Assembly (NCBI GenBank): GCA_002386465.1
Contig: DGIT01000091.1
Location: 1,119 to 50,209, forward strand
Length of the DNA: 49,091 bases
Direction of reading: 5' to 3'
Source of the DNA: Burkholderiales bacterium UBA4615
GTDB lineage: Bacteria > Pseudomonadota > Gammaproteobacteria > Burkholderiales > Burkholderiaceae_E
Part shown: positions 25,683 through 34,185 of the stretch, one piece after another
Position numbering within the stretch: position 1 is the stretch's first letter
Layout of the letters: every line of letters begins with the position of its first letter
Made by a program: the position numbers and the translations under genes
The notes under the pieces: model-generated
The model's input: only the letters and a program-made list of their open reading frames with translations
Databases searched by the model: none
What the model was told of the DNA's origin: nothing

Positions 25683-26363
25683 GTGGATCTCGTGCTGTCT
25701 TCCGAATTTTTGTCTGCCCTTCTGGCTATCGTGGTCATTGACCTTGTGCTGGCCGGGGACAACGCCATCGTGATTGCGCTGGCTGCACGCAACCTGCCGC
25801 CCAACCTTCAAAAGCGCGCGATCATCTGGGGCACTGTGGGCGCTATCGTTGTGCGAAGCGCCATGACCGTTGCAGTCGTTTGGCTGCTGAAGATCCCCGG
25901 GCTCATGCTCGCAGGCGGCGCTCTGCTTGTCTGGATCGCCTACAAATTGCTCACAGACGATGGTGGCGATGAATCAGAGCACGGCACAGGGGCCACGACA
26001 TTCTTTGGTGCAATGAAAACCATCGTGATTGCCGATGCAATCATGGGGCTGGACAACGTTCTGGCGGTGGCCGGGGCGGCTCAGGGCAGCTACCTGCTCG
26101 TGGTGCTCGGCCTTCTCATCAGCATTCCCATTGTCATCTGGGGTTCAACATTGATTTTGAAGTGGGTCGAGCGTTATCCCTCGATCGTGTACATCGGCGC
26201 GGGCGTGCTGGCTTGGACGGCGGTCAAGATGATGACCAGCGAACCGCTCGTGAAGCCGGTGCTTGAGCAGCATGGCTGGATCACACCGCTGCTCTATGTG
26301 CTCGTGGTGGGTGGCGTGCTGGGTGGGGGCTGGTTAGCCCAGCGCCGGCGCAAGATGGGATGA
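25683..26363 (+). CDS. TerC-family membrane protein (YjbE type)
   Basis: Polytopic membrane protein of 226 residues. It has the paired TerC motifs DLVLAGDNAIVIALAARNLP in the first helix and IVIADAIMGLDNVLAVAGAA in the second half; the Asp-Asn pairs are proposed to bind metal in this superfamily. Start GTG 25683 fits family length and has GAGGG upstream; an in-frame ATG at 25605 would add 26 polar residues. The leader before the GTG contains an 8-bp hairpin (GGCGTCGC with GCGGCGCC, one G-U pair, around 25586-25623), but no match to the yybP-ykoY consensus that I can see. It is divergent from the LysR gene. Confidence 0.88.
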   Translation: MDLVLSSEFLSALLAIVVIDLVLAGDNAIVIALAARNLPPNLQKRAIIWGTVGAIVVRSAMTVAVVWLLKIPGLMLAGGALLVWIAYKLLTDDGGDESEHGTGATTFFGAMKTIVIADAIMGLDNVLAVAGAAQGSYLLVVLGLLISIPIVIWGSTLILKWVERYPSIVYIGAGVLAWTAVKMMTSEPLVKPVLEQHGWITPLLYVLVVGGVLGGGWLAQRRRKMG

Positions 26364-26417
26364 GACGCGGCCGATAGACCGGTCACCCCCGACACTAAGC
26401 TGCGCGCGGGAGCCGCT

Positions 26418-27026
26418 TCAGCTCACGGGCACGAAGCGGTCGTTGATCAGCGTGGTGAGCACACCACTGCGAATGTCAAAGCGAAAGCCCTGCAGCTTGA
26501 GCGCGCCAGCTGAGACCGCTTCGGCAATCCAGGGGAAGGTGCCAAGGTTCGCCAGCGACAGACGGACCACCTCCAACTCGCAGCTGTGCAGCATGTCGTC
26601 AATGCTGAGCTGGCGCGGCACCGCGTCGAGCGCAGGTTCGGCAATGCGCATCCAGGGTTCGACAAAGTCACGGGCCACGCCGGGTGCGCCTTCGACCATG
26701 GCCCGAATGCCCCCGCACAGCGCATGGCCGAGCACGGCAATGCGCGCCACCTTCAACACCCGCACGCCGAACTCCAGTGCAGCGCTGGTGCCGTGATAGC
26801 CGGAATCGGGTGAGTACGTGGGCACCAGGCCTGCCACATTGCGTACAACGAAGAGCTCGCCCGGTCCCGCGCCAAAAATGGTTTGCGGGTCAACGCGCGA
26901 ATCGGAGCAGGCAATCACCATGGTCTCGGGATTCTGGCCACGCTGGGCCAGCGCCACATAGCGATCGCGCTCGGCCGGCCAGGTATTGGCGCGAAATCGC
27001 AGATGACCTTCAATGAGTGGATCCAT
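26418..27026 (-). CDS. Beta-class carbonic anhydrase
   Basis: Zinc enzyme that interconverts CO2 and bicarbonate, 202 residues. The zinc and active-site motifs are intact: ACSDSRVDP (C40, D42, R44) and GHALCGG (H101, C104), with NVAGLVPTY between. The ATG at 27024-27026 lies four bases after the P450 stop, so translation is probably coupled; a TTG nine codons upstream is the alternative. It is the last gene of the VOC / P450 / carbonic anhydrase group. Confidence 0.94.
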   Translation of the reverse strand: MDPLIEGHLRFRANTWPAERDRYVALAQRGQNPETMVIACSDSRVDPQTIFGAGPGELFVVRNVAGLVPTYSPDSGYHGTSAALEFGVRVLKVARIAVLGHALCGGIRAMVEGAPGVARDFVEPWMRIAEPALDAVPRQLSIDDMLHSCELEVVRLSLANLGTFPWIAEAVSAGALKLQGFRFDIRSGVLTTLINDRFVPVS

Positions 27027-27030
27027 AGCG

Positions 27031-28479
27031 TCAGGCGGCTCCTCGTCGAGCAAGACGCACGGGCAGGTGGCTGGGGTTCATGGTGAGCGCAAAGATTTCT
27101 TCGACGCTCGACGGATCGTCTTCAAAAGACAGCTCAAAGTTCTTCACGATCATCGAGGTCGCCATGCGTATTTCGCACAGGGCGAGGTAGCGGCCCGGAC
27201 ACAGACGCGGGCCTGCGCCGAAGGGGAAGATCTTGCGGCCTTGTGATTCGAGCCCTTCGGGTCGCGATGTGTGTTCGGCAGGGCTCGACGCCAGCCAGCG
27301 CTGCGGATCGAAGCGCTGCGCGTCGGGGAAGTGCGCATCGTCCAGCCCGGCGCTGCGCATCAGGCCGAACACGCGAGAGCCGGCGGGCACCGAGACATCT
27401 CCGATGACACGGTCACGCAAGACTTCGAATCCGGCGAGGGGCGCCACCGGCTTGATCCGCATGGCTTCCATCGCCGCTGCCTCGATGTAGTTCAGACCTC
27501 CCAGCCGATCGAAGCGCTCGGCCATGGGCGCGCTGCCGAGTACAGCATCGGCTTCGGCGCGCGCCTGCGCGGTAGCGTCGGGATGGGTGGACAGGAAATA
27601 AAGCAGCCAGCCCAGTGTCGTGGCGGCTGTGTCTTCTCCCGCGAAAACCAGCGTGATGGCATTGCCGATCACATCTTCATCGGTAAAGCCCGAGCCGGCT
27701 TCGTCGCGTGCCACGACCATCGCTTCGAGCATGTTCGAGGGCCGTTCACGCAAGGCCGGGTTGGCCGCCAGACGCGAGCGCGACTGGGCGATGAAGCCCT
27801 GCACGCGCTCGGTGATGCGACCGACCATGCGGTCGGCTTCGCGATCGATTGGCAGTTTGAGCCAGTTCCAGTAGCGCACAGGCAGCACCATGCGCCGCCC
27901 GATCATGGTGAACATCAGCTCGACATCGCGTTGCAGCGGGTCGTCGTCGCTTTGCAGGACGTTTGAATCGGCCCCGAAGGACAGCGCCATGACAATGTCC
28001 ATGGCCCAGGCTTTGAGATCGCGTGCCACCAGGGGCTGACGACCTGCGTCAAGCGCCTCCTGCCAGCGCTGCAGCAGCCTGCCCGTCATGCGTTCCATGG
28101 TCGGGAAAAAATGCCTCACGGCTTCGGGCGTGAGCGCACGCATCACCAGCTTGCGCTGATTGCGCCACCGCTCGCCTTCGGCACTGAACACGCCATTGGC
28201 CCCAAGCTCGTCCGCCGTCAGGCGCAGGGTGCGACTGCGCGCCAGGCCCTCGGGGCGATCACGCAGCAACTCGCCCAGCAACCGATGGTCATTGATGACC
28301 ATGACCGATTCGCCAAGCATGCGAAACCGATACAGGGGGCCGTATTGCCTGGCCCAACCCTCGAGCGTGGCGTGAAATCTGGATGGGGTGATCTGCCGGG
28401 CGTTGCCCAGCAAGGGCAGCCCCGGCGGGCAGGGCAGGTCGTCGATGCGTCGCAGCGCGGGTGGCGCGGTGGCTGCCAT
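27031..28479 (-). CDS. Cytochrome P450
   Basis: Haem monooxygenase of 482 residues. The I-helix oxygen motif is AGEDTAAT (280-287), the K-helix ExxR is EAMR (338-341), and the haem loop is FGAGPRLCPGR with thiolate ligand C427. Its N-terminus is Pro-rich without a membrane anchor, as in soluble bacterial P450s, and the sequence resembles CYP4/CYP102-like fatty-acid group enzymes in its haem loop more than camphor-type ones. The start overlaps the stop of the upstream VOC gene (TGATG at 28477-28481). No dedicated ferredoxin or reductase is adjacent; a [2Fe-2S] protein is 18 kb away. Confidence 0.94.
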   Translation of the reverse strand: MAATAPPALRRIDDLPCPPGLPLLGNARQITPSRFHATLEGWARQYGPLYRFRMLGESVMVINDHRLLGELLRDRPEGLARSRTLRLTADELGANGVFSAEGERWRNQRKLVMRALTPEAVRHFFPTMERMTGRLLQRWQEALDAGRQPLVARDLKAWAMDIVMALSFGADSNVLQSDDDPLQRDVELMFTMIGRRMVLPVRYWNWLKLPIDREADRMVGRITERVQGFIAQSRSRLAANPALRERPSNMLEAMVVARDEAGSGFTDEDVIGNAITLVFAGEDTAATTLGWLLYFLSTHPDATAQARAEADAVLGSAPMAERFDRLGGLNYIEAAAMEAMRIKPVAPLAGFEVLRDRVIGDVSVPAGSRVFGLMRSAGLDDAHFPDAQRFDPQRWLASSPAEHTSRPEGLESQGRKIFPFGAGPRLCPGRYLALCEIRMATSMIVKNFELSFEDDPSSVEEIFALTMNPSHLPVRLARRGAA

Positions 28480-29117
28480 CAGCCTAGCGTGACGCGTCCG
28501 CGCGGCGTCTCGAAGCTGGCCGACAGGCCGGGTGCGTCCGATTGTTCCCAGTCGATGGGTACGGGCGAAACAATGTCCGGGCGACGCTCGATCACGCCGT
28601 TTGCGCCGCGCACGGTGAAGCGCGTCAGCCGCACACCGGCGTCGGGCAGACGCGCGGCAGGGTGTTGATCAGCGGGCACATCCCATTGAATGAGCGTGGG
28701 CAGCAGGCCATCTGCAGGCGGGCGCCCGCCGGTGGAGGCGCAGATGCGCCAGCGCAGCGCGCCGCGTGTCATGGGGATGGGTTTGCCGGGCAGGTATTTC
28801 AGGCTGGCGAGTGCGGCGTCCATGTCGTCGGTGCGGCACAGGAAATGCACCAGCTGCGGCGAACGCTTCAGGCGCGCCTGCATGGCCGGGTCATCAAGCA
28901 TGAACGAGCGTGGCTGTGCCGGGTCGGGCTGCGTTGGGTCGGCCGCAATCAGTTCAAGATAGGTGCCTGACCCCAGCTGCAGCAGCTTGTTGTGAGTGCC
29001 GCGGCCTTCGTGCTGCCCTCCTGCAGACAGGGGCACGCCCAGGCGTTCGCGCAGCCAGGCTTCGCCACTCTCCAGGTCGGTGGCGGCCACCACCAGATGG
29101 TCGAGTTCGATCTTCAT
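28479..29117 (-). CDS. VOC / glyoxalase-like domain protein
   Basis: Protein of 212 residues beginning MKIELDHLVVAATDLESGEA, the typical first strand of a glyoxalase-like (vicinal oxygen chelate) domain. A possible metal ligand is H7, with E in GTYLELIAADP as another. The second half is more divergent. The enzyme activity is unknown. ATG 29115-29117 is chosen because the family begins there; the longer open frame upstream overlaps argS. The gene is followed at once by the P450 (1-base overlap), so the two products likely act on a common substrate or its oxidation product. Confidence 0.88.
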   Translation of the reverse strand: MKIELDHLVVAATDLESGEAWLRERLGVPLSAGGQHEGRGTHNKLLQLGSGTYLELIAADPTQPDPAQPRSFMLDDPAMQARLKRSPQLVHFLCRTDDMDAALASLKYLPGKPIPMTRGALRWRICASTGGRPPADGLLPTLIQWDVPADQHPAARLPDAGVRLTRFTVRGANGVIERRPDIVSPVPIDWEQSDAPGLSASFETPRGRVTLG

Positions 29118-29131
29118 GCAGCGCCCCCAAG

Positions 29132-29137
29132 TAGAAT
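29132..29137 (+). promoter_or_regulatory. Candidate -10 element for argS
   Basis: TAGAAT ends 6 bases before the ATG of argS at 29144. If used, transcription would begin at or next to the start codon, giving a leaderless mRNA. I see no convincing -35, so this is tentative. Confidence 0.35.
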
Positions 29138-29143
29138 GCAGGG

Positions 29144-30931
29144 ATGTTAACCGAACACAAAGAGCGCCTTGCACAGGCTCTGGAAGCCGCCGCAGTGCAA
29201 CTGGCCAGCGCCTCGGGCGATGCACAGACCATCGAAACCGTGGGCCGTGCCCGCGCCCTGCTGGAGCGACCCAAGCAAAGCGGTCATGGCGATCTGGCGT
29301 GCAGCCTGGCGCTGCAGGTGGCCAAGCCCCTGAAGAGCAATCCGCGCGCGGTGGCTCAGTCACTGCTCGATGCCTTGCGCGCATCACCCGCGGGCCCGCT
29401 GATCCAATCCGCCGACATTGCCGGGCCTGGTTTCATCAATCTCACCCTGACCGCACAGGCCAAGCGCGAAGTGCTGGGGCGTGTATTTGCAGGTGGCGAG
29501 CGCTACGGGTGCCATGCGGCGGGCGCAGGCCAGAAGGTGCTGGTCGAGTTCGTCTCGGCCAACCCGACCGGGCCACTGCATGTAGGCCATGGTCGTCAGG
29601 GCGCACTGGGCGATGCGATTGCGGCGCTGTACGAAGCGGGCGGCTGGCAGGTCCAGCGCGAGTTCTACTACAACGATGCCGGTGCGCAGATCGCCAACCT
29701 GGCGCTCTCGGTACAGGCACGCGCCAAGGGGCTGACGCCCGAGGACCCGAGTTTCCCGCCTGATGGCTATCGCGGTGAATACATTGCCGAGATTGCGCGC
29801 GACTATCTTGCAGGCCGCACGGTGTCGGCGCGCCGCGTAGAGCCGGTCACCGGGGCAGGCGATGTTCAGGATCTTGATGCCATCCGGCGCTTTGCCGTGG
29901 CCTATCTGCGTCACGAGCAGGATCTGGATCTGCAGGCGTTCGGTGTGCAGTTCGACATGTATTACCTCGAGTCCTCGCTCTACACCGAGGGCAAGGTGGC
30001 CGCTGCGGTCGAGGGCCTGGTGAATGCCGGTCGCACCTATGAGCAGGACGGCGCGCTGTGGCTGCGCTCGACCGACTATGGTGACGACAAGGACCGCGTG
30101 ATGCGCAAGTCCGAGGGTGGCTACACCTATTTTGTGCCTGATGTGGCCTATCACGTCAGCAAATGGGAGCGGGGTTTCACCAAGGCGGTCAATATTCAGG
30201 GATCGGACCATCACGGCACGATTGCACGGGTGCGCGCCGGCTTGCAGGCCTTGAACATTGGCATCGCGCCGGGCTTTCCGGACTACGTGCTGCACAAGAT
30301 GGTGACGGTGATGCGCGGTGGCGAGGAGGTGAAAATCTCCAAGCGTGCGGGTTCATACGTGACGCTTCGCGATCTCATTGAATGGTCGGGCGGCATCGGC
30401 CCAGATGGCACGCTGCCCGAGGGCTTGAGCCGCGAAGATGCCTTGCGTCGCGGTCGCGATGCCGTGCGCTTTTTCCTGATCCAGCGCAAGGCCGACACCG
30501 AATTTGTCTTCGATGTCGATCTGGCGGTGTCGCGCTCCGACGAAAATCCGGTGTACTACGTGCAGTACGCGCATGCGCGCATCTGCTCGGTGCTTGCGCA
30601 ATGGCAGACCACTCACCCTGGTATGCATGAAGCTGCGCTGCAGGGCGCGGACCTGAACCCCCTTGAGGGCGCGCGCGAATTTGCGCTGATGGGTCGCCTG
30701 GCCGAATACCCCGATGTGCTCAAGGCGGCGGGCGATGAACTGGCCCCGCACACACTCGCCTTCTGGCTCAAGGATCTGGCGGCCGACTTCCACGGGTACT
30801 ATAACGCCGAGCGTTTTCTGGTCGACGATGCCCGTGTGCGCGATGCACGCCTGGCCCTGCTGCTGGCCGTCAGGCAAGTGCTGCGCAATGGCCTGTCCCT
30901 GATCGGTGTCTCGACCCCCGAACGCATGTGA
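29144..30931 (+). CDS. argS: Arginyl-tRNA synthetase
   Basis: Class I synthetase of 595 residues that charges tRNA-Arg. The N-terminal additional domain is present, followed by the HIGH motif as HVGH (146-149) in SANPTGPLHVGHGRQGALG. The second signature appears as KISKRAGSYVTL in the position of KMSKS. The C-terminal anticodon-binding helical bundle (YVQYAHARICSVL) ends with the usual hydrophobic Met tail (VSTPERM). It is the first gene of a run continuing with the SPOR protein 10 bases downstream. Confidence 0.97.
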   Translation: MLTEHKERLAQALEAAAVQLASASGDAQTIETVGRARALLERPKQSGHGDLACSLALQVAKPLKSNPRAVAQSLLDALRASPAGPLIQSADIAGPGFINLTLTAQAKREVLGRVFAGGERYGCHAAGAGQKVLVEFVSANPTGPLHVGHGRQGALGDAIAALYEAGGWQVQREFYYNDAGAQIANLALSVQARAKGLTPEDPSFPPDGYRGEYIAEIARDYLAGRTVSARRVEPVTGAGDVQDLDAIRRFAVAYLRHEQDLDLQAFGVQFDMYYLESSLYTEGKVAAAVEGLVNAGRTYEQDGALWLRSTDYGDDKDRVMRKSEGGYTYFVPDVAYHVSKWERGFTKAVNIQGSDHHGTIARVRAGLQALNIGIAPGFPDYVLHKMVTVMRGGEEVKISKRAGSYVTLRDLIEWSGGIGPDGTLPEGLSREDALRRGRDAVRFFLIQRKADTEFVFDVDLAVSRSDENPVYYVQYAHARICSVLAQWQTTHPGMHEAALQGADLNPLEGAREFALMGRLAEYPDVLKAAGDELAPHTLAFWLKDLAADFHGYYNAERFLVDDARVRDARLALLLAVRQVLRNGLSLIGVSTPERM

Positions 30932-30941
30932 AGGCGCGGAA

Positions 30942-31667
30942 ATGGCTAAATCAGTGCGACAGGACCTCTCCAGCAAAGCATCGGCCCGACCGGCTGCCGT
31001 GAACCGGCCGCGAGGCAAGGGCGGTGTGATGGCGGGCCTGCTGATCGGCCTGCTGGTGGGCCTGGCGCTCGCGGTAGCGGTCGCCGTGTACATGTCGCGG
31101 TCATCCTCGCAACTGTCTGACAAGACACGCCGCGCGCCTGAGCGTGTGAGCGAACCGGCGCCCGGGCAGGAGTTGCCCGACCCCAACCGTCATGCGCAGA
31201 CCGTGAAGTTGCCGCAAACCGAACCGCCGGTTGCGCCCGAGCCGGCGCAGCCCGCAGAGCCTGAGACCGCACCTGCACCGCCTGCGGCGCAGGGCGGCGA
31301 GTCGGCTGATCCGAACAGCGCCCAACCCGGCGCGGCTGGGGGCGCGACCACCACCGAAGCGCCCCCCTGGTCGCCGCCAGCCTTGCCGGGAGCGGGACCG
31401 TCTGGCACCGCAGCACTTGAAAATCCGGCCGAGAAGTCCACCTACGTTTTGCAGGTGGGTGCTTTCAAGGGCCAGGAAGACGCCGAGAGCATGAAGGGCA
31501 AGCTCGCGCTGATCGGCTTTGAAGCGCGCATTCAGTCGGCCGAGGTCAACGGGGTCACGTTCTACCGCGTTCGGGTGGGTCCGTACGGTCAGCTTGACGA
31601 CATCAACCGCGCACGCAGCCGCCTGGCCGAAAATGGCATCGAGGCGTCAGTCGTGCGACAGCGATAA
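30942..31667 (+). CDS. SPOR-domain membrane protein
   Basis: Bitopic cell-envelope protein of 241 residues. A short basic cytoplasmic tail leads to one TM helix (about 30-51), then a long Pro/Ala/Glu-rich linker, then a C-terminal SPOR domain of about 80 residues starting STYVLQVGAFKGQEDAE and ending in VRVGPYGQLDD and a further helix. SPOR domains bind denuded glycan at division sites, so the protein probably acts in septation. ATG 30942 is set by a GGAA-type ribosome site and the argS stop just upstream. The argS, SPOR, dsbA order is shared with many Burkholderiales. Confidence 0.93.
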   Translation: MAKSVRQDLSSKASARPAAVNRPRGKGGVMAGLLIGLLVGLALAVAVAVYMSRSSSQLSDKTRRAPERVSEPAPGQELPDPNRHAQTVKLPQTEPPVAPEPAQPAEPETAPAPPAAQGGESADPNSAQPGAAGGATTTEAPPWSPPALPGAGPSGTAALENPAEKSTYVLQVGAFKGQEDAESMKGKLALIGFEARIQSAEVNGVTFYRVRVGPYGQLDDINRARSRLAENGIEASVVRQR

Positions 31668-31677
31668 GGACATCCGC

Positions 31678-32337
31678 ATGAAACGATCCGCACGCCGCGC
31701 AGCAGTGGCCACTCTGGGCCAAGTCGCCCTGATCGGTCTGGCCCCCACGCTCACTTCGGGTGTGGCCTTCGCACAGGGCGGCACCGGCGAAGGGTTTGAA
31801 TTCAAGTCGGTCAAGCCTACCGCGCCTGTTGATGCGGCGGCCGGCAAGATCGAAGTGGTTGAGTTCTTCTGGTACGGCTGCCCGCATTGCTATCAACTGG
31901 AGCCTGCGCTCAAGGAATGGGTCAAGCGCCTGCCCGCAGATGTGAGCTTTCGCAAGGTGCATGTGCCCTGGCAAGTGCAGGCGCATCAGCAGCTGTTTTT
32001 CACGCTCGACAGCATGGGTTTGGCCGGCTCCATGAGCGACAGGGTGTTTGCTGCCATTCATAACGATCGCAACAAGCTCGATACCCCTGAAGCGATGGCG
32101 GATCTGTTGGCCAGGCACGGCGTCGATCGCAAGCAGTTCCTCGATGCCTATGCGTCATTCGGTGTGCGCACGAAAGTGCAGCGTGCGCGCGAGCTGGCTG
32201 CAGCCTACAAGATCGAGGGTGTACCTACCTTCGGTGTGGCCGGGCGCTTTGTGACTTCGCCCTCGATGATGGGATCGAACGGCGCTGCGCTCAAGATGGT
32301 CGAGACGCTGGTCGATCGGGTGCGCAAAGGGGCCTGA
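31678..32337 (+). CDS. dsbA: Thiol:disulfide interchange protein DsbA
   Basis: Periplasmic oxidase that introduces disulfides into exported proteins, 219 residues. A signal peptide covers about the first 32 residues (ending SGVAFAQ). The thioredoxin-fold active site is FFWYGCPHCYQLEP with the DsbA-type CPHC pair; the inserted helical domain follows, and the cis-Pro is in EGVPTFGV. An AAGGA site precedes ATG 31678. It follows the SPOR gene by 10 bases. DsbB is not in the window. Confidence 0.95.
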   Translation: MKRSARRAAVATLGQVALIGLAPTLTSGVAFAQGGTGEGFEFKSVKPTAPVDAAAGKIEVVEFFWYGCPHCYQLEPALKEWVKRLPADVSFRKVHVPWQVQAHQQLFFTLDSMGLAGSMSDRVFAAIHNDRNKLDTPEAMADLLARHGVDRKQFLDAYASFGVRTKVQRARELAAAYKIEGVPTFGVAGRFVTSPSMMGSNGAALKMVETLVDRVRKGA

Positions 32338-32361
32338 GCCTCGTGCGCGCGGTAAGCCGAC

Positions 32362-33216
32362 ATGGTGGTCTGGAGGTTCGGCGACCGTCCCGGTGAGCCG
32401 TATGCAAGGCCTGCTCAGCAGGGCAGGCCCTTGCGTATCGTCAGTCTCGTCCCCAGCCTGACCGAGTTGCTCTTTGAACTGGGGCTTGGCCAGCATGTGG
32501 TGGGGCGCACCGGGTTTTGCGTGCACCCGGCCAACGCCGTGCGGGCCGTTCAAAAGGTTGGCGGCACCAAATCGGTCGATGTGGATGCCGTGCTCGCGTT
32601 GTCGCCCACGCACCTCATCGTCAATGTCGATGAAAACGAGCGACCCACCGTTGAGCGCCTGGCACGCGACGTTCCGGAGGTGGTGGTGACCCATCCGCTC
32701 AAGCTGGCGGATAATCTCGCCCTCTACGAAAGTTTCGGTGAGCGCTTTGGCCGTGAGCATGAAGCGCGTCGACTCGCCCAACGCTTCAACAATGCGCGCC
32801 AATCGCTGGCCGCCATGCAGTGGCCGCAGCGCGACGCGGTCTACCTGATCTGGAAGGACCCCTGGATGACCGTTGCCCCGGAGACCTACATCGCGGACAT
32901 GCTTGCGCAGGTCGGACTGCGTGCGCTGGCGCCCGAGTCGGAACGCCGGTATCCGCAAATTGATTGGGCGCAGTGGCCGGCCTGGGACAGCGCGCGCCTG
33001 TCGCACGGCGATTCGCCTGCGGTGGTGCTGTTTTCAAGCGAGCCGTATCGATTCTCTGCGCAGCATGCACAGGCTTTCGCGCAGCAGCAGGGGATTGATC
33101 CACAGCGCTGCCTGCTGGTCGACGGTGAGATGCTGTCCTGGTACGGTCCGCGCGCCATTGAGGGTTTGCATTATCTTGGCGTGCTGCGTGCGCGCATGGA
33201 GCAGCGTGCGCCATGA
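32362..33216 (+). CDS. Helical-backbone metal receptor, BtuF-like, without signal peptide
   Basis: Protein of 284 residues of the B12/siderophore-type substrate-binding fold. Characteristic segments are RIVSLVPSLTELLFELGLG, VVGRTGFC, the LALSPTHLIVNVDENERP strand-loop and WKDPWMTVAPETYIADML. Unlike BtuF it has no signal peptide, so it may be cytoplasmic, or the start may be further upstream. No ABC permease or ATPase is adjacent. Cobalamin is a guess based on family; the AdoCbl enzyme EutBC is in the same window. Its stop overlaps the rlpA start by 4 bases (33213-33216). Confidence 0.85.
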   Translation: MVVWRFGDRPGEPYARPAQQGRPLRIVSLVPSLTELLFELGLGQHVVGRTGFCVHPANAVRAVQKVGGTKSVDVDAVLALSPTHLIVNVDENERPTVERLARDVPEVVVTHPLKLADNLALYESFGERFGREHEARRLAQRFNNARQSLAAMQWPQRDAVYLIWKDPWMTVAPETYIADMLAQVGLRALAPESERRYPQIDWAQWPAWDSARLSHGDSPAVVLFSSEPYRFSAQHAQAFAQQQGIDPQRCLLVDGEMLSWYGPRAIEGLHYLGVLRARMEQRAP

Positions 33217-34148
33217 TGAATCGCCTCGTACGACGACTGAGCCCGCGTGCCGCTTGGCTCTGCGCAGTGGGCGGCCTGATGCTGTCGGGGTGCGGCACGG
33301 TGGCACCGGTCCCCAGTGCTCTCGCCAGCGTCGCGCGCGACACACCGCCGATGTCTGCGCAGACGGGTGTTGCTGTGTCGAGCGAGCCTGTGGGGCCGGT
33401 TGCGACAGTGCAGGCTGCGCCGGTCTCGGCAGCCGGGCCAGACCTGGCAATGGCGCCGTCTTCGGGCGTATCGCAGGCCGCGACGCAGGCCGCGACGCAG
33501 GCTGAGGCTGAGGCATCGGCGCCTGTGCCGCCCGCTTCGGAAGAGGTCTCGCCCGCTCCAATCGCCGCGCCTGCGGACCCTGCGCCTCTGGTGCTCTCCC
33601 CAACCGATCCGGTGCCACGGATCGAGCCTGCGCATCGAGGCGCCAACCGGCCCTATCAGTTAGCCGGTCGACAGTATGTGCCGCGCACGGATCTCACCGA
33701 GCATCGTGAGCGCGGGGTGGCGTCCTGGTACGGCCACGCCTTTCATGGGCGGCCGACGTCCAGTGGCGAGCGCTTTGACATGCATGGGCTGAGCGCAGCG
33801 CACAAGACCCTGCCGATCCCGAGCTATGTGCGCGTCACCCATGTGCGCAACGGGCGAAGCGTTGTGGTGCGCGTGAACGATCGCGGTCCCTTTTCCAAGG
33901 ACCGGGTCATCGATCTGTCTTTGGGCGCAGCACAGCGACTGGGCATCACGCAAAGCGGCACTGCCGAAGTCGAACTGCAATTGCTCGCCGCACCCCAAGG
34001 TTATTCAAGCGTCATGGTCGCCAGACGCGCGGGCGCACCGATGACTGCCAGCGCCGGCGCTTCGCTCAAGGCTAGTGCTCGCACGGTCGCATCAGACAGC
34101 AGCATGTCTTTGACCGCGCCTTTGTCCTCCAGGACCCCAGCGCCCTGA
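33213..34148 (+). CDS. rlpA: RlpA-family septal lytic transglycosylase lipoprotein
   Basis: Outer-membrane lipoprotein of 311 residues. The signal ends in the lipobox LSGC with acylated C27. A long Ala/Pro/Gln linker includes a repeat (AATQAATQAEAEA). The RlpA double-psi beta-barrel follows with GVASWYGHAFHGRPTSSGE, VRVTHVRNGRSVVVRVNDRGPF and VIDLSLGAAQRLGI, which carry the catalytic His/Asp region. It acts on peptidoglycan lacking stem peptides. The C-terminal tail is Ala/Ser-rich with no SPOR domain, unlike E. coli RlpA. The start overlaps the BtuF-like gene stop. Confidence 0.92.
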   Translation: MMNRLVRRLSPRAAWLCAVGGLMLSGCGTVAPVPSALASVARDTPPMSAQTGVAVSSEPVGPVATVQAAPVSAAGPDLAMAPSSGVSQAATQAATQAEAEASAPVPPASEEVSPAPIAAPADPAPLVLSPTDPVPRIEPAHRGANRPYQLAGRQYVPRTDLTEHRERGVASWYGHAFHGRPTSSGERFDMHGLSAAHKTLPIPSYVRVTHVRNGRSVVVRVNDRGPFSKDRVIDLSLGAAQRLGITQSGTAEVELQLLAAPQGYSSVMVARRAGAPMTASAGASLKASARTVASDSSMSLTAPLSSRTPAP

Positions 34149-34185
34149 TCGCTTTCAGTGCACAAGTAGCAATGCGCGGCACACC

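Noticed and set aside
33475..33515. Short repeated CAGGCCGCGACG units in rlpA.
   Set aside because: Only two or three copies in a low-complexity linker; not a notable repeat array.
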